Positions 1 through 8,323 of a DNA stretch of 64,000 nucleotides are shown here, in pieces. A model generated the notes under the pieces. That model made no database searches, was not told where the DNA came from, and was given only the letters and a program-made list of their open reading frames with translations. Origin of the DNA: Romboutsia maritimum (lineage in GTDB: Bacteria > Bacillota > Clostridia > Peptostreptococcales > Peptostreptococcaceae); the NCBI RefSeq assembly GCF_002251085.2, contig NZ_NOJZ02000001.1:392454-456453 (forward strand), written 5' to 3'. Position 1 is the first letter of the stretch. Every line of letters begins with the position of its first letter. A program made the position numbers and the translations under genes.

Positions 1-23
1 AAAATTATATTTAAAATAAAAGT

Positions 24-73
24 AGGAACTATCTCAAAATTAAAATAATTTTTTATATTTTGAGATAGTTCCT
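24..73 (-). terminator. Intrinsic terminator after hpt
   Basis: A perfect 17-bp inverted repeat (24-40 with 57-73) lies 18 bases past the hpt stop. On the minus strand it is followed by a T-rich run. It belongs to a family of similar hairpins seen at many gene ends in this window. Confidence 0.8.
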
Positions 74-90
74 TTAATTTTTAATTAATT

Positions 91-615
91 TTATACTTCT
101 TCTACTATTCCTATATAAGGTAAGTTTCTATATTTTTCAGCATAATCTATACCGTATCCTACTATAAATTTATCTTCTATAACAAATCCTACATAATCTA
201 CAGGTATATTAACTTTTCTTCTTTCTGGTTTATCTAATAATGTACATAATTTTAATGATTTAGGTTTTCTAGTTTCTAATGCTGCTACTAAATTACTTAG
301 TGTCAATCCTGAATCTATTATATCTTCTACTATTAGTACATTTTTTCCCTCTATATCAACATCTAAATCTTTTAGTATTTTTACAGTTCCTGAAGATTCT
401 GTTGAATTTCCATAACTTGAAACACTCATAAAATCTATATTTACATCTAAATCTATATTTCTTATTAAATCAGCGACAAATACACTTGCTCCTTTAAGTA
501 TACCTACTACTAATAACTCTTCATCTTTATAATCTTTTTCTATTTGTTTTCCTATTTCTTGAACTTTTTGCTGTATCTGTTCTTCAGATAGCATTGTCTT
601 AGTAACTTTAAACAT
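91..615 (-). CDS. hpt: Hypoxanthine phosphoribosyltransferase
   Basis: Purine salvage enzyme that joins hypoxanthine or guanine to PRPP, giving IMP or GMP in the cytoplasm. The 174-residue length is normal for the family. Seen directly: the PRPP-binding loop VLIVEDIIDSGLTLS at about 92-106, the N-terminal ILKGA loop near 39-43, and the C-terminal base-binding segment DYVGFVIEDKFIVGYG. An RBS (GGAGGAG) sits just before the ATG. The gene is transcribed alone on the minus strand, divergent from the cobD-like gene, and ends in a strong hairpin. Start and function are secure; which base is preferred cannot be read from the sequence. Confidence 0.95.
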   Translation of the reverse strand: MFKVTKTMLSEEQIQQKVQEIGKQIEKDYKDEELLVVGILKGASVFVADLIRNIDLDVNIDFMSVSSYGNSTESSGTVKILKDLDVDIEGKNVLIVEDIIDSGLTLSNLVAALETRKPKSLKLCTLLDKPERRKVNIPVDYVGFVIEDKFIVGYGIDYAEKYRNLPYIGIVEEV

Positions 616-746
616 GTTACTCCTCCCTTATTCCGTATATTCTTCTATTATATTATATCATATCCATATTAATAATAGAATGTTTTTATTATTTTTTGAT
701 ATATAATTCGTATTTTCATTATTTTTCCTAAATTTTTCATGATACT

Positions 747-797
747 CAAATCTTTTATTTATAAAGATTTGGAATAAAGTTTTATTTGTATTATAAT
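747..797 (+). promoter_or_regulatory. Promoter of cobD-like gene with overlapping inverted repeat
   Basis: TTGGAA (769-774) and TATAAT (792-797) are separated by 17 bases, matching a sigma-A promoter. A 9-bp perfect inverted repeat (747-755 with 763-771) overlaps the -35 element and could be an operator; that role is inference. Confidence 0.6.
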
Positions 798-843
798 TTA
801 TGTATACATGCATTAATTATGCGTTATTTTAGGAGGTATTTTT

Positions 844-1920
844 ATGAGTGTTAATCATGGAGCTAATTTATACAATCTTTCTAGTAAATATGGTTTTTCA
901 AAAGAAGAGTTTATGGATTTCAGTTCTAATATAAATCCTTTTGGTACATCTAAGCTTGCTAAGGAATACGTTATAAACAATATTAACATGGTATCTATGT
1001 ATCCAGATCCAGATTATATAAACTTAAAGAAGTCCGTATCTAGCTACTGCAAATGTCTAGATGAAAATATAATTTTAGGAAGTGGAGCTACTGAATTAAT
1101 TTCTTCTTTTATAGAAACAATTAATCCAAAGAAAGCTTTACTAATTTCTCCTGCTTATTCTGAGTATGAAAAAGAATTATCTAAAATTAATTGCAAAGTA
1201 GAAAAGTATTTTGCCAAGTGTGAAAATGATTTCAAGATAGATACTAAAGAACTTATACTAGAATTAAACAAAAATGATTACGATTTAATTATAATATGTA
1301 ATCCTAATAATCCTACAGGATTTACTTTTTCAAAATATGAGGTTAAAGAAATTTTAGAAAGTACAAAATCATTTGTAATGATTGATGAAACTTATATTGA
1401 GTTTACTGATACAAATACATATTCATCAACTCAATTAGTAGATACTCATCCTAATTTATTTGTAATAAGAGGTACTTCAAAGTTCTTCTCTACTCCTGGC
1501 ATTAGACTTGGATATGGACTTATTTGTAATGAAGAAATCAAAAACAATATAAATTCTAATCTAGATTTATGGAATATAAATATATTGGCATCTTCTATGG
1601 GTGAGATTATGTTTACAGACGAAGACTTTATATCAAATACTGTAGATATAATGCTTAGAGAAAGAGATTATTTAGTTAAAGAATTAAGTAATATAAAAGA
1701 TTTAAAAGTATATGAAAGCCAAGGTAATTTTATACTTTGTAAAATCAAATCTGAAGATTTAACAGGAAAAGAGCTAAGAGAAAAATTGATTCCAAACAAA
1801 ATAATAATAAGAGACTGTGCATCATTTGATGGATTAAATGAATTTTTCTTTAGAGTTTGTATCTTGAAACCTAAAGAAAATAAATTATTGATTAGTGAAC
1901 TAAAAAAAATATTTAATTAA
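844..1920 (+). CDS. CobD-like pyridoxal-phosphate aminotransferase / threonine-phosphate decarboxylase
   Basis: Fold-type I PLP enzyme of the HisC/CobD group, 358 residues. The N-terminus (HGANLYNLSSKYG, then DFSSNINPFG) is the CobD style: CobD makes aminopropanol phosphate for the cobalamin nucleotide loop. PLP residues visible are the lysine in GTSKFFSTPGIRLGYG (K213), D181 in DETYIEF, and the NPNNPTG motif near 153-159. RBS AGGAGG lies 7 bases before the ATG. It is a single plus-strand gene with its own promoter and terminator. No other corrin genes are adjacent, so a HisC-like role cannot be excluded, although no his genes are near either. Confidence 0.75.
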   Translation: MSVNHGANLYNLSSKYGFSKEEFMDFSSNINPFGTSKLAKEYVINNINMVSMYPDPDYINLKKSVSSYCKCLDENIILGSGATELISSFIETINPKKALLISPAYSEYEKELSKINCKVEKYFAKCENDFKIDTKELILELNKNDYDLIIICNPNNPTGFTFSKYEVKEILESTKSFVMIDETYIEFTDTNTYSSTQLVDTHPNLFVIRGTSKFFSTPGIRLGYGLICNEEIKNNINSNLDLWNINILASSMGEIMFTDEDFISNTVDIMLRERDYLVKELSNIKDLKVYESQGNFILCKIKSEDLTGKELREKLIPNKIIIRDCASFDGLNEFFFRVCILKPKENKLLISELKKIFN

Positions 1921-1949
1921 ATTATAAAATCTTAACTTAAAAAAAATTT

Positions 1950-2008
1950 AAAAAGTCTGTATCATAATTTGAAATTTTTATAATTTTCAGCGTTGATTCA
2001 GATTTTTT
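1950..2008 (+). terminator. Terminator after cobD-like gene
   Basis: Imperfect 15-bp stem (1950-1964 with 1994-2008, two mismatches) ending in six T on the plus strand, 30 bases past the stop codon. Confidence 0.6.
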
Positions 2009-2031
2009 AATATACATAAAAAAATAAAAAA

Positions 2032-2061
2032 CCTTTAAAGATATTATTTTATCTCTAAAGG
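2032..2061 (-). terminator. Terminator after first symporter gene
   Basis: Stem 2032-2042 with 2051-2061 (one mismatch). On the minus strand it is followed by a run of T, fitting termination of the convergent symporter gene. Confidence 0.7.
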
Positions 2062-2103
2062 CCTTTTAGTATTAGTTAATTTATTATATGTATAAATCTA
2101 CAA

Positions 2104-3309
2104 TTAAGCAGCTCTCTTACTGTCTTCTTTTTTAGTCCACTTTTTATTTAAATGATCTACTATTACAGCTATTGCATTATCTCCAGATACATTTGCAGCA
2201 GTACCGAAACTATCTTGAGTTAAGTATAAAGCTATCATTAAACTTGCAAGTCCACCATCTGAAGGTATTCCTATCATTGGTAGGAATGGAAGTGCACTCA
2301 TTATTGCTCCACCTGGCGCTCCTGGTGCTGCTACCATTGCTATTCCTAACATTAATATGAAAGGTAACATAACTTGTAAACCATGAGGCATACCATTCAT
2401 CATTAATACTGCTACTGCAAATGATGTAACTGATATTATACTTCCTGATAAGTGTATTGTTGCACAAAGAGGTACAACAAATTCTCTTATTTGCTTACTT
2501 GTACCATTTTTTTCTGCACAATCAACATTTACTGGTATAGTAGCTGCTGAAGATTGAGTTCCTACAGCTGTTAAATAACCTGGTATTTGATTCTTTAACA
2601 TTTTGAAAGGATTTTTTCCTGATATTGCTCCCGCTGTAGCAAACTGACATACTAAATATATTAAGTGTAAAGGTATTACTATTAAGTAAACCCTCCAGAA
2701 TATGTTTAATATATTCCAAACTTGTCCTGCATAAGTTATATTAGCAAACGTTCCTGCTATATATATTGGTAATAATGGTATTATTATTGTTGATAAAGTT
2801 TTCGTTACTATTTCTTGGAATTCCATTGCCATTCCATATAAGTGTTCACCTTTACCATGATTTCTTAATCCTGATATTCCTAGACCTAACATAAATGCAA
2901 ATACTATTGCAGCTGTTACGTCTACCATTGCTTCTAATGGTATTGTAAATATTGGTGGTAGCATTCCTGCTTCTGGATTACCTATTTTACTAGCTACACT
3001 TGGATCTATAAATGATGGGAATATTATTGATGCAACTGTAAATGCTCCTAAACCAGCTATTATAGTTGAACCATATGCTATTCCTGTTGTTACTCCTAAT
3101 AATTTGCCTGCTCCTGTTGCTAAATCAGCTATACCTGCTGTTACAAATCCTATTATTATAAATGGTATAACGAACTTTAAGAATGCAGAGAATAATGTTG
3201 CTGCTGTTACTAAAACTTGCACTATAATTGGTGGTGCATAACTTCCGATTAATATACCGGCTATGATACCCATGATTAATTTAGGAACTAATCCTATTTT
3301 TTTCTTCAT
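2104..3309 (-). CDS. Sodium/dicarboxylate-type (DAACS) symporter, copy 1
   Basis: Inner-membrane secondary transporter of 401 residues in the dicarboxylate/amino acid:cation symporter family. Family hallmarks visible: the first re-entrant loop with serines (GTQSSAATIPV), the second loop APGAPGGAIMSALP, and the substrate/Na+ helix ANVSGDNAIAVIVDH. Multiple hydrophobic helices run throughout, and the N-terminus MKKKIGLVPKLI is basic and cytoplasmic. The substrate (serine, glutamate, a C4-dicarboxylate or another anion) cannot be read from sequence. It is closely similar over its whole length to the gene at 3732-4937, clearly a tandem duplication, but has its own sigma-A promoter and terminator. 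Confidence 0.88.
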   Translation of the reverse strand: MKKKIGLVPKLIMGIIAGILIGSYAPPIIVQVLVTAATLFSAFLKFVIPFIIIGFVTAGIADLATGAGKLLGVTTGIAYGSTIIAGLGAFTVASIIFPSFIDPSVASKIGNPEAGMLPPIFTIPLEAMVDVTAAIVFAFMLGLGISGLRNHGKGEHLYGMAMEFQEIVTKTLSTIIIPLLPIYIAGTFANITYAGQVWNILNIFWRVYLIVIPLHLIYLVCQFATAGAISGKNPFKMLKNQIPGYLTAVGTQSSAATIPVNVDCAEKNGTSKQIREFVVPLCATIHLSGSIISVTSFAVAVLMMNGMPHGLQVMLPFILMLGIAMVAAPGAPGGAIMSALPFLPMIGIPSDGGLASLMIALYLTQDSFGTAANVSGDNAIAVIVDHLNKKWTKKEDSKRAA

Positions 3310-3364
3310 ACTGATTCTCCCTTCGATAGTTCTTTTTTTTGTTTTGTTTTCAAACTATGTATTT

Positions 3365-3442
3365 ATAATAATCTAGATTTTATTTTAAGTCAACGTTTTC
3401 CCTTATTTTTCTAAATTTTATTTTTTTCGACCGGAAAACGTT
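3365..3442 (-). promoter_or_regulatory. Promoter of symporter copy 1 with a 10-bp inverted repeat
   Basis: On the minus strand TTGACT (3388-3393) and TATTAT (3365-3370) are 17 bases apart, a good sigma-A promoter. A perfect 10-bp inverted repeat, AACGTTTTCC (3392-3401) with GGAAAACGTT (3433-3442), abuts and slightly overlaps the -35 element on its upstream side, as expected for a regulator site. The rest of the 3310-3731 gap holds AT-rich sequence and the terminator of copy 2. Confidence 0.65.
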
Positions 3443-3644
3443 ATTTCCGAACATTTTTTATATTTTTTTAAAATTAACTTTTATATTTATATCTATTTCT
3501 TTTTTTTGATTATTCAGTTTTTATAATATTTTTTATTCTTTATTTTATCAATCTTTTTCATATATTTCATCTACAAAATTGTAAATATTGTATTTATTTG
3601 TTTTCTTCTTGCATTTTTTACTTTTTATAATTAATTTAAATTCT

Positions 3645-3687
3645 AAAAAAGGCTATTTCAAAATCAAATTTTGAAATAGCCTTTTTT
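3645..3687 (-). terminator. Terminator after second symporter gene
   Basis: Perfect 20-base arms (3645-3664, 3668-3687) with an A/T-flanked stem containing GGCTATTTCAAAAT. It lies 44 bases past the stop of the 3732-4937 gene. Confidence 0.8.
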
Positions 3688-3731
3688 ACTTTTATATACG
3701 TATCTTAACAAAATAGTATATATATTATTTT

Positions 3732-4937
3732 TTATGCTGTTTTTTGTTTTTCACTTTTTTTATTCCATTTATCATTTAAGTGGTCTATTATTACCGCTAT
3801 AGCATTATCTCCAGATATATTAGCTGCTGTACCAAAACTATCTTGAGTTATATATAAAGCTATCATTAAACTTGCTAAACCACCATCTGATGGAATTCCA
3901 ACCATTGGTAAGAATGGAAGTGCACTCATTATTGCTCCACCTGGTGCTCCTGGTGCTGCTACCATTGCTACACCCAACATTAAGATATATGGTAGGATAA
4001 CGCTTACCCCATGAGGCATACCATTCATCATAAGCACTGCTACTGTAAATGATGTAATAGATATCATACTTCCAGCTAAGTGAATTGTAGCACAAAGAGG
4101 TACAACAAATTCTCTTATTTGTTTACTTACTCCATTTTTTTCTGCACATTGAACGTTAACTGGTATAGTAGCTGCTGAAGATTGAGTACCTACAGCTGTT
4201 AAATATCCAGGTATTTGGTTCTTAAGCATTTGGATTGGATTTTTAGAATCTATTGTTCCTGCTACAAAGAACATAGCTGTTATGTATATTAAATGTAAAG
4301 GTATTACTATTAAATATACTTTCCAGAATATACCTAATATTTTCCAAACTTGTCCTGCAAAAGTTATATTAGCAAATGTTCCTGCTATATATATTGGTAA
4401 TAATGGTATTATTATTGTTGATAAAGTTTTTGTTACTATTTCTTGGAATTCCATTGCCATTCCATATAAAGTTTCACCTTTACCATGATTTCTTAATGTT
4501 GATATTCCTAGACCCATCATAAATGCAAATACTATTGCAGCTGTTACGTCTACCATTGGTTCTAATGGTATTGTAAATATTGGTCCTAACATTCCTGCTT
4601 CAGGATCCCCTATAGAACTAGCGACATCTGCACTAATAAATGATGGGAATACTAATGTTGCTATTAAAAAAGCTATTGAACCTGCTATTATAGTAGATCC
4701 ATAAGATATTGCTGTTGTTACTCCTAACAATTTTCCAGCTCCTGTTGCTAAATCAGCTATACCTGCTATTACAAATCCTAAAATTATAAATGGTATAACA
4801 AATTTTAAGAATGAAGCGAATAATGAACTAAATGTTACTAATACTTTTACTAGAACTTCTGGTGCATAACTTCCGATTAATATACCGGCTATGATACCAA
4901 TAATCAACTTTGGAACTAATCCCATTTTCTTTTTCAT
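3732..4937 (-). CDS. Sodium/dicarboxylate-type (DAACS) symporter, copy 2
   Basis: A second 401-residue symporter of the same family, with the same loop motifs (GTQSSAATIPV, APGAPGGAIMSALP, NISGDNAIAVIIDH). By eye well over two-thirds of residues equal those of copy 1. Differences cluster in the N-terminal third (around 30-110) and in the 205-225 loop, where SGKNPFKM becomes DSKNPIQM. The conserved transport core suggests the same or closely related substrates, with separate regulation, because each copy has its own promoter and terminator. RBS AGGGGG precedes the ATG. Confidence 0.88.
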   Translation of the reverse strand: MKKKMGLVPKLIIGIIAGILIGSYAPEVLVKVLVTFSSLFASFLKFVIPFIILGFVIAGIADLATGAGKLLGVTTAISYGSTIIAGSIAFLIATLVFPSFISADVASSIGDPEAGMLGPIFTIPLEPMVDVTAAIVFAFMMGLGISTLRNHGKGETLYGMAMEFQEIVTKTLSTIIIPLLPIYIAGTFANITFAGQVWKILGIFWKVYLIVIPLHLIYITAMFFVAGTIDSKNPIQMLKNQIPGYLTAVGTQSSAATIPVNVQCAEKNGVSKQIREFVVPLCATIHLAGSMISITSFTVAVLMMNGMPHGVSVILPYILMLGVAMVAAPGAPGGAIMSALPFLPMVGIPSDGGLASLMIALYITQDSFGTAANISGDNAIAVIIDHLNDKWNKKSEKQKTA

Positions 4938-5007
4938 AAAAATTCCCCCTAATTGTTATGTTTTAAAATCTCGTTGCTTTTTCCTACTCATCTCCTTCTT
5001 ATATATA

Positions 5008-5036
5008 ATAGTAGTAACTTTTACACATAACGTCAA
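5008..5036 (-). promoter_or_regulatory. Promoter of symporter copy 2
   Basis: On the minus strand TTGACG (5031-5036) and TACTAT (5008-5013) are spaced by 17 bases. Unlike copy 1, no long inverted repeat is present here, so the two copies may be regulated differently. Confidence 0.65.
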
Positions 5037-5154
5037 CATTCTTATTTAAATTTTATAAAAATAATTTTTACTACTATTTTTTACTTTTTTTACGAATTTT
5101 CAAAATATTAAAACTTAAAAATCAATATATATCTAAATTGTCTTTTTTTATCAT

Positions 5155-5219
5155 AAAAAGAAGTTGTCTTATTTATAATTTTTAACAATTTAAAAATTAT
5201 TTTTAGACAACTTCTTTTT
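5155..5219 (-). terminator. Terminator after DUF1232 gene
   Basis: Outer 15-bp perfect arms (5155-5169, 5205-5219) around a second AT-rich inner hairpin, 12 bases past the stop codon. Same hairpin family as at 14026 and 26157 (core GTTGTCT / AGACAAC). Confidence 0.75.
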
Positions 5220-5231
5220 TATTTCAACATA

Positions 5232-5630
5232 TTATTCTTTTTCATCTTTTATAGTAAATTCTATATCTTCTATTATATTTGAGTTTTTATGTTCTTTTAA
5301 ATTCTTTTTATATTTCTCAATTTCTTCATTTACAATTCCTAAACTCCAAATTAAAACCAATGAATCATCTATAAGCCCAAATCCACCAAAAATAAATTCC
5401 GGTATAAAGTCAATTCCTAAAACTAAGTATAAAATACCAACAATCATAGAAAATATAACTTTCAGTTTACTTATTATATTAACATTCTTATCATTTATAA
5501 AATCTGGAATTTTAAATATATTTACAATGAAAAGTAATCCAAATTTTGAATTTCTAAATCTCACTAAAATTTTCTTAAATAAATTTAAAGCTGAATCTAT
5601 TACTCTCATTAAATTCTTCATATTTATCAC
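5232..5630 (-). CDS. DUF1232 (YkvA-like) small membrane protein
   Basis: A 132-residue protein whose centre matches the DUF1232 pattern: a hydrophobic helix (about 60-80), then GIDFIPEFIFGGFGLIDDSLVL, the family's DFIPDF-G-DD motif. A second hydrophobic stretch follows at about 88-100, and the C-terminal tail is Lys/Glu-rich. The family's function is not established; members are short membrane proteins. RBS GAGGTG precedes the ATG. It lies downstream of asnA with a 56-base gap and no terminator between, so it may be read through from the asnA transcript. Confidence 0.75.
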   Translation of the reverse strand: MINMKNLMRVIDSALNLFKKILVRFRNSKFGLLFIVNIFKIPDFINDKNVNIISKLKVIFSMIVGILYLVLGIDFIPEFIFGGFGLIDDSLVLIWSLGIVNEEIEKYKKNLKEHKNSNIIEDIEFTIKDEKE

Positions 5631-5686
5631 CTCTATAATATAGCTTAATCTATATTATAACCTATATGACCTTTTAGATAAATATA

Positions 5687-6691
5687 TTATAATAAATGAA
5701 CTCCACAAGCACTACATTGTTGTATCATTTCTTCTGGCCAAATACCCACTTGAACTTCTCCTATATGTGCTTTTCTTAAGAAATACATACAAATTCTTGA
5801 TTGTCCAATTCCCCCACCAATTGTATATGGTAATTTTCCTTCTAAAAGCATCTTGTGATAGTCTAGTTCTTTTCTATCTTCACATTTTGTAACTTTAAGT
5901 TGCTTTTCTAAAGTTTCTTCATCAACTCTAATTCCCATTGAAGATAATTCTAATGCATTATCAAGAATAGGATTATAGAATAATATATCTCCATTTAATT
6001 CCCAATCATCATAGTCTGGACTTCTTCCATCATGCTTTTGTCCTGAATTTAAAACTTTTCCTATTTGCATTAAAAATACTGCGCCCTTATCTCTTACTAT
6101 AGCATCTTCTCTTTGTTTAGCACTAAAATCAGGATAAAGATCCTCTAATTCTTGTGATGTTATAAAAGTTATTTGCTCTGGAAGTATTCTCTTAATATTA
6201 GAATCCATTTCACACACAAAATCTTCTGTATCTTTAAATACCTTATATAATCTACTTACTACTTCAACTAAAGTTTTTTGGTTTCTACTTGATTTATCTA
6301 TTACTAATTCCCAGTCCCATTGATCTACATAAAGAGAATGTAAGTTATCTAATTCTTCATTTTTTCTTATTGCATTCATGTCTGTGTATATTCCGTTACC
6401 TACACCAAAACCATATTTTTTAAGTGCCATTCTCTTCCATTTAGCTAATGACTGTACTATTTCTGCATACTTATTCATATATGGTATATCAAAACTAACA
6501 GCTTTTTCTGATCCACTTAAGTTATCATTTGCTCCACTTTCCGGTAATACAAATAATGGAGATGATACTCTTATTAAATTTAATTCTTCACTTAATCTGT
6601 GTTCAAAATAATCCTTTAATTTTTTTATTGCAACTTGCGTTTCTATTATATCTAATTTGCTCTTATATCCTTTTGGTATTATAGTTTTCAT
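5687..6691 (-). CDS. asnA: Aspartate-ammonia ligase (asparagine synthetase A)
   Basis: Makes asparagine from aspartate, ammonia and ATP in the cytoplasm. The 334 residues match the ~330-residue AsnA family, which is related to class II aminoacyl-tRNA synthetases. Recognisable are the N-terminal segment IRVSSPLFV followed by GANDNLSGSEKAVSFDIP, the DQWDWE motif, the SPDYDDW segment, and the C-terminal IGGGIGQSRICMYFLRKAHIGEVQVGIWP with the motif 3-type GIGQSR. RBS AAAGGAG precedes the ATG. Expression is controlled by the T-box leader immediately upstream, which reads an asparagine codon, so the gene should be induced by uncharged tRNA-Asn. Confidence 0.96.
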   Translation of the reverse strand: MKTIIPKGYKSKLDIIETQVAIKKLKDYFEHRLSEELNLIRVSSPLFVLPESGANDNLSGSEKAVSFDIPYMNKYAEIVQSLAKWKRMALKKYGFGVGNGIYTDMNAIRKNEELDNLHSLYVDQWDWELVIDKSSRNQKTLVEVVSRLYKVFKDTEDFVCEMDSNIKRILPEQITFITSQELEDLYPDFSAKQREDAIVRDKGAVFLMQIGKVLNSGQKHDGRSPDYDDWELNGDILFYNPILDNALELSSMGIRVDEETLEKQLKVTKCEDRKELDYHKMLLEGKLPYTIGGGIGQSRICMYFLRKAHIGEVQVGIWPEEMIQQCSACGVHLL

Positions 6692-6784
6692 TTTTTTTAC
6701 TCCTTTTTAAGTATTATAGTGTGTTTTAAAATTTTTATGGAGTATGACGTCATACATACATTTAATTAATTTTTTCATTAAAAA

Positions 6785-7065
6785 AAGCCCTTCATCCCTA
6801 GTAAAAGGGACGAAAGACTACTCTTCCGCGGTACCACCCTGATTAGTTTGATTTATATATCAAACTCAGCTTCATCATGTACAGAATTTTATATCGATAC
6901 ACTCCAATTTGATAACGGATTGGTTCCGGCTAAGCCTACTTTCCAGGGTAAAATTTCGGTTAGCAACTCCAGGATGTTCTTCAATATAGACTTCGTGTTG
7001 GACTCTCACCGTCACCAACTCGCTTCGACTACATTCTATATTTACTCTTCCCTTCACAGTCTTTT
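6785..7065 (-). promoter_or_regulatory. T-box riboswitch (Asn type) upstream of asnA
   Basis: On the minus strand the invariant T-box sequence AGGGTGGTACCGCG is at about 6827-6840. It is followed by an intrinsic terminator (stem about 6789-6817, then six or more T). Stem I features are visible upstream: GGTGACGGTGAGAGTCC and GAACATCCTGGAGTTGC. The codon in the specifier-loop position is AAC (6959-6961), asparagine, matching the downstream asnA. Binding of uncharged tRNA-Asn would favour the antiterminator. The 6692-7282 gap is filled by this leader and its promoter. Confidence 0.93.
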
Positions 7066-7109
7066 AAGTTTCTTATTTAATAAATATTTTGAATTTTTAT
7101 TTTATAATA

Positions 7110-7138
7110 ATATTAATTTATTTTTTTATTTCTGTCAA
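7110..7138 (-). promoter_or_regulatory. Promoter of the T-box/asnA transcript
   Basis: TTGACA (7133-7138) and TAATAT (7110-7115) on the minus strand with a 17-base spacer, starting transcription about 30 bases before Stem I of the T-box. Confidence 0.7.
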
Positions 7139-7282
7139 TAGTAATTTTTTTATTTCTTTTTTATCTTATATATATATTATGCTTATTTCTTTTTTTTTAT
7201 TCTTTAAAGTTTTAATTTTCATATAAACACTTTATATTTTTTAATTAATAGTAACTTTTACTATATTTTTTAATAATTTTTA

Positions 7283-7981
7283 TTATTTCTTGCTTCTGCT
7301 TTTATTATATGAAATTAGATTTAAACTTGAAGGAATTAATGATATTGCATAAAATTCCAAGTTATAATTTAAAAATACATTACTTATTAGATAATCTATA
7401 TTTGAGTTGCAATCATATATAGGTGATAAAAATATATATCTAGGATCTGCTATTGCCATAATTTTATTTTTTAAATTTATATATATATCTTCATCACATT
7501 TTTTTATATTTGGTGTGCATATTTCACTAACTATGACTAAACTTATAGAATCTTTCCCTTCCCCTATCGCTTCAAAACATATACTATTACATTCATTTAT
7601 ATGTGCAATACATTTTAATTTTATTTTTACTTTTAAATCTATTTTTAAATCTTCAGTTATACTTAAAATAAGATTATCACAGTTTTCATCTTTCAAATTT
7701 ATATATTTTCTAATTAAACAAATTTTATCTTCTAGTTTATCTTCATTTATATTTACATTATGTCCATTTATCTTAGTTTTTCTTTGAATACTGCATGTAC
7801 TCAGTTCTAATTTACTTTCTACTATATCTATTTTTGTATCTTTTGGAATATCACATGTTGTCAAAGTTTTAAAATTAACTGATATATTTGAATTTACCTT
7901 ATTTACGGACTTAGTCATATCATATATTCTATCTATTTTTACAGAACTCAATCCTATATTGTCTTTACAGAGTTGTTTCAT
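7283..7981 (-). CDS. Unknown Cys-containing protein, divergent from the spore-surface cluster
   Basis: I do not recognise this 232-residue protein. It has no signal peptide or membrane helix, and carries ten or so cysteines spread along the chain, with beta-prone repeats such as STCSIQRKTKINGH and the pair DLKVKIKLKCIAH / SICFEAIGEG. The C-terminus is basic (NKSRSKK). An RBS (AGGAG) sits 8 bases before the ATG. It is transcribed away from five Cys-rich genes starting 340 bases away, so a spore-associated role is possible by position only. The shared intergenic region contains two perfect inverted repeats. Confidence 0.6.
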   Translation of the reverse strand: MKQLCKDNIGLSSVKIDRIYDMTKSVNKVNSNISVNFKTLTTCDIPKDTKIDIVESKLELSTCSIQRKTKINGHNVNINEDKLEDKICLIRKYINLKDENCDNLILSITEDLKIDLKVKIKLKCIAHINECNSICFEAIGEGKDSISLVIVSEICTPNIKKCDEDIYINLKNKIMAIADPRYIFLSPIYDCNSNIDYLISNVFLNYNLEFYAISLIPSSLNLISYNKSRSKK

Positions 7982-8084
7982 ATTTATTCACTCCTATTAA
8001 AATATATACTTTATACTATGATAAATCCCAAGAAAATACATTAAATTTTAAAAATATTTTTCGACAGAATTTCGATATAACTAA

Positions 8085-8187
8085 TTTAGTTTATAAATTT
8101 AAACTAAAATATGAAACTAATAGATTATTATTTTTACTAGATTTTATTAGACTATATAAATACCTGTCTAAAATATCCCTTTAGACA
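8085..8187. other. Inverted repeats in the 7982-8323 divergent intergenic region
   Basis: Two perfect 8-bp inverted repeats lie between the divergent genes: TTTAGTTT/AAACTAAA (8085-8092, 8101-8108) and TGTCTAAA/TTTAGACA (8165-8172, 8180-8187). Either could be a regulator site for the divergent pair. Nothing else stands out in this 342-base gap except a possible sporulation -10 element. Confidence 0.4.
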
Positions 8188-8262
8188 TTTATATGCTTAT
8201 TATTTTTTTAATAAATTACTTTTTCTTTTTTTCATATTTTTGTGTCATTTTTTTACAATCGC

Positions 8263-8271
8263 CATATATTA
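8263..8271 (+). promoter_or_regulatory. Possible sigma-K type -10 element before the Cys-rich cluster
   Basis: CATATATTA fits the mother-cell sigma-K -10 pattern CATAnnnTA and lies about 55 bases before the first coat-like gene. No convincing -35 AC element is seen at the usual distance, so this is weak. Confidence 0.3.
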
Positions 8272-8323
8272 ATATTGAGATTGGGATTAAATCTCTAAAA
8301 AAATTAACTAAGGAGTGTTTAGC

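Noticed and set aside
2210..4095. Conserved 85-residue minus-strand frames inside both symporter genes
   Set aside because: They are shadows of the true frame; similarity between them follows from similarity of the symporter codons, and they lack ribosome binding sites.
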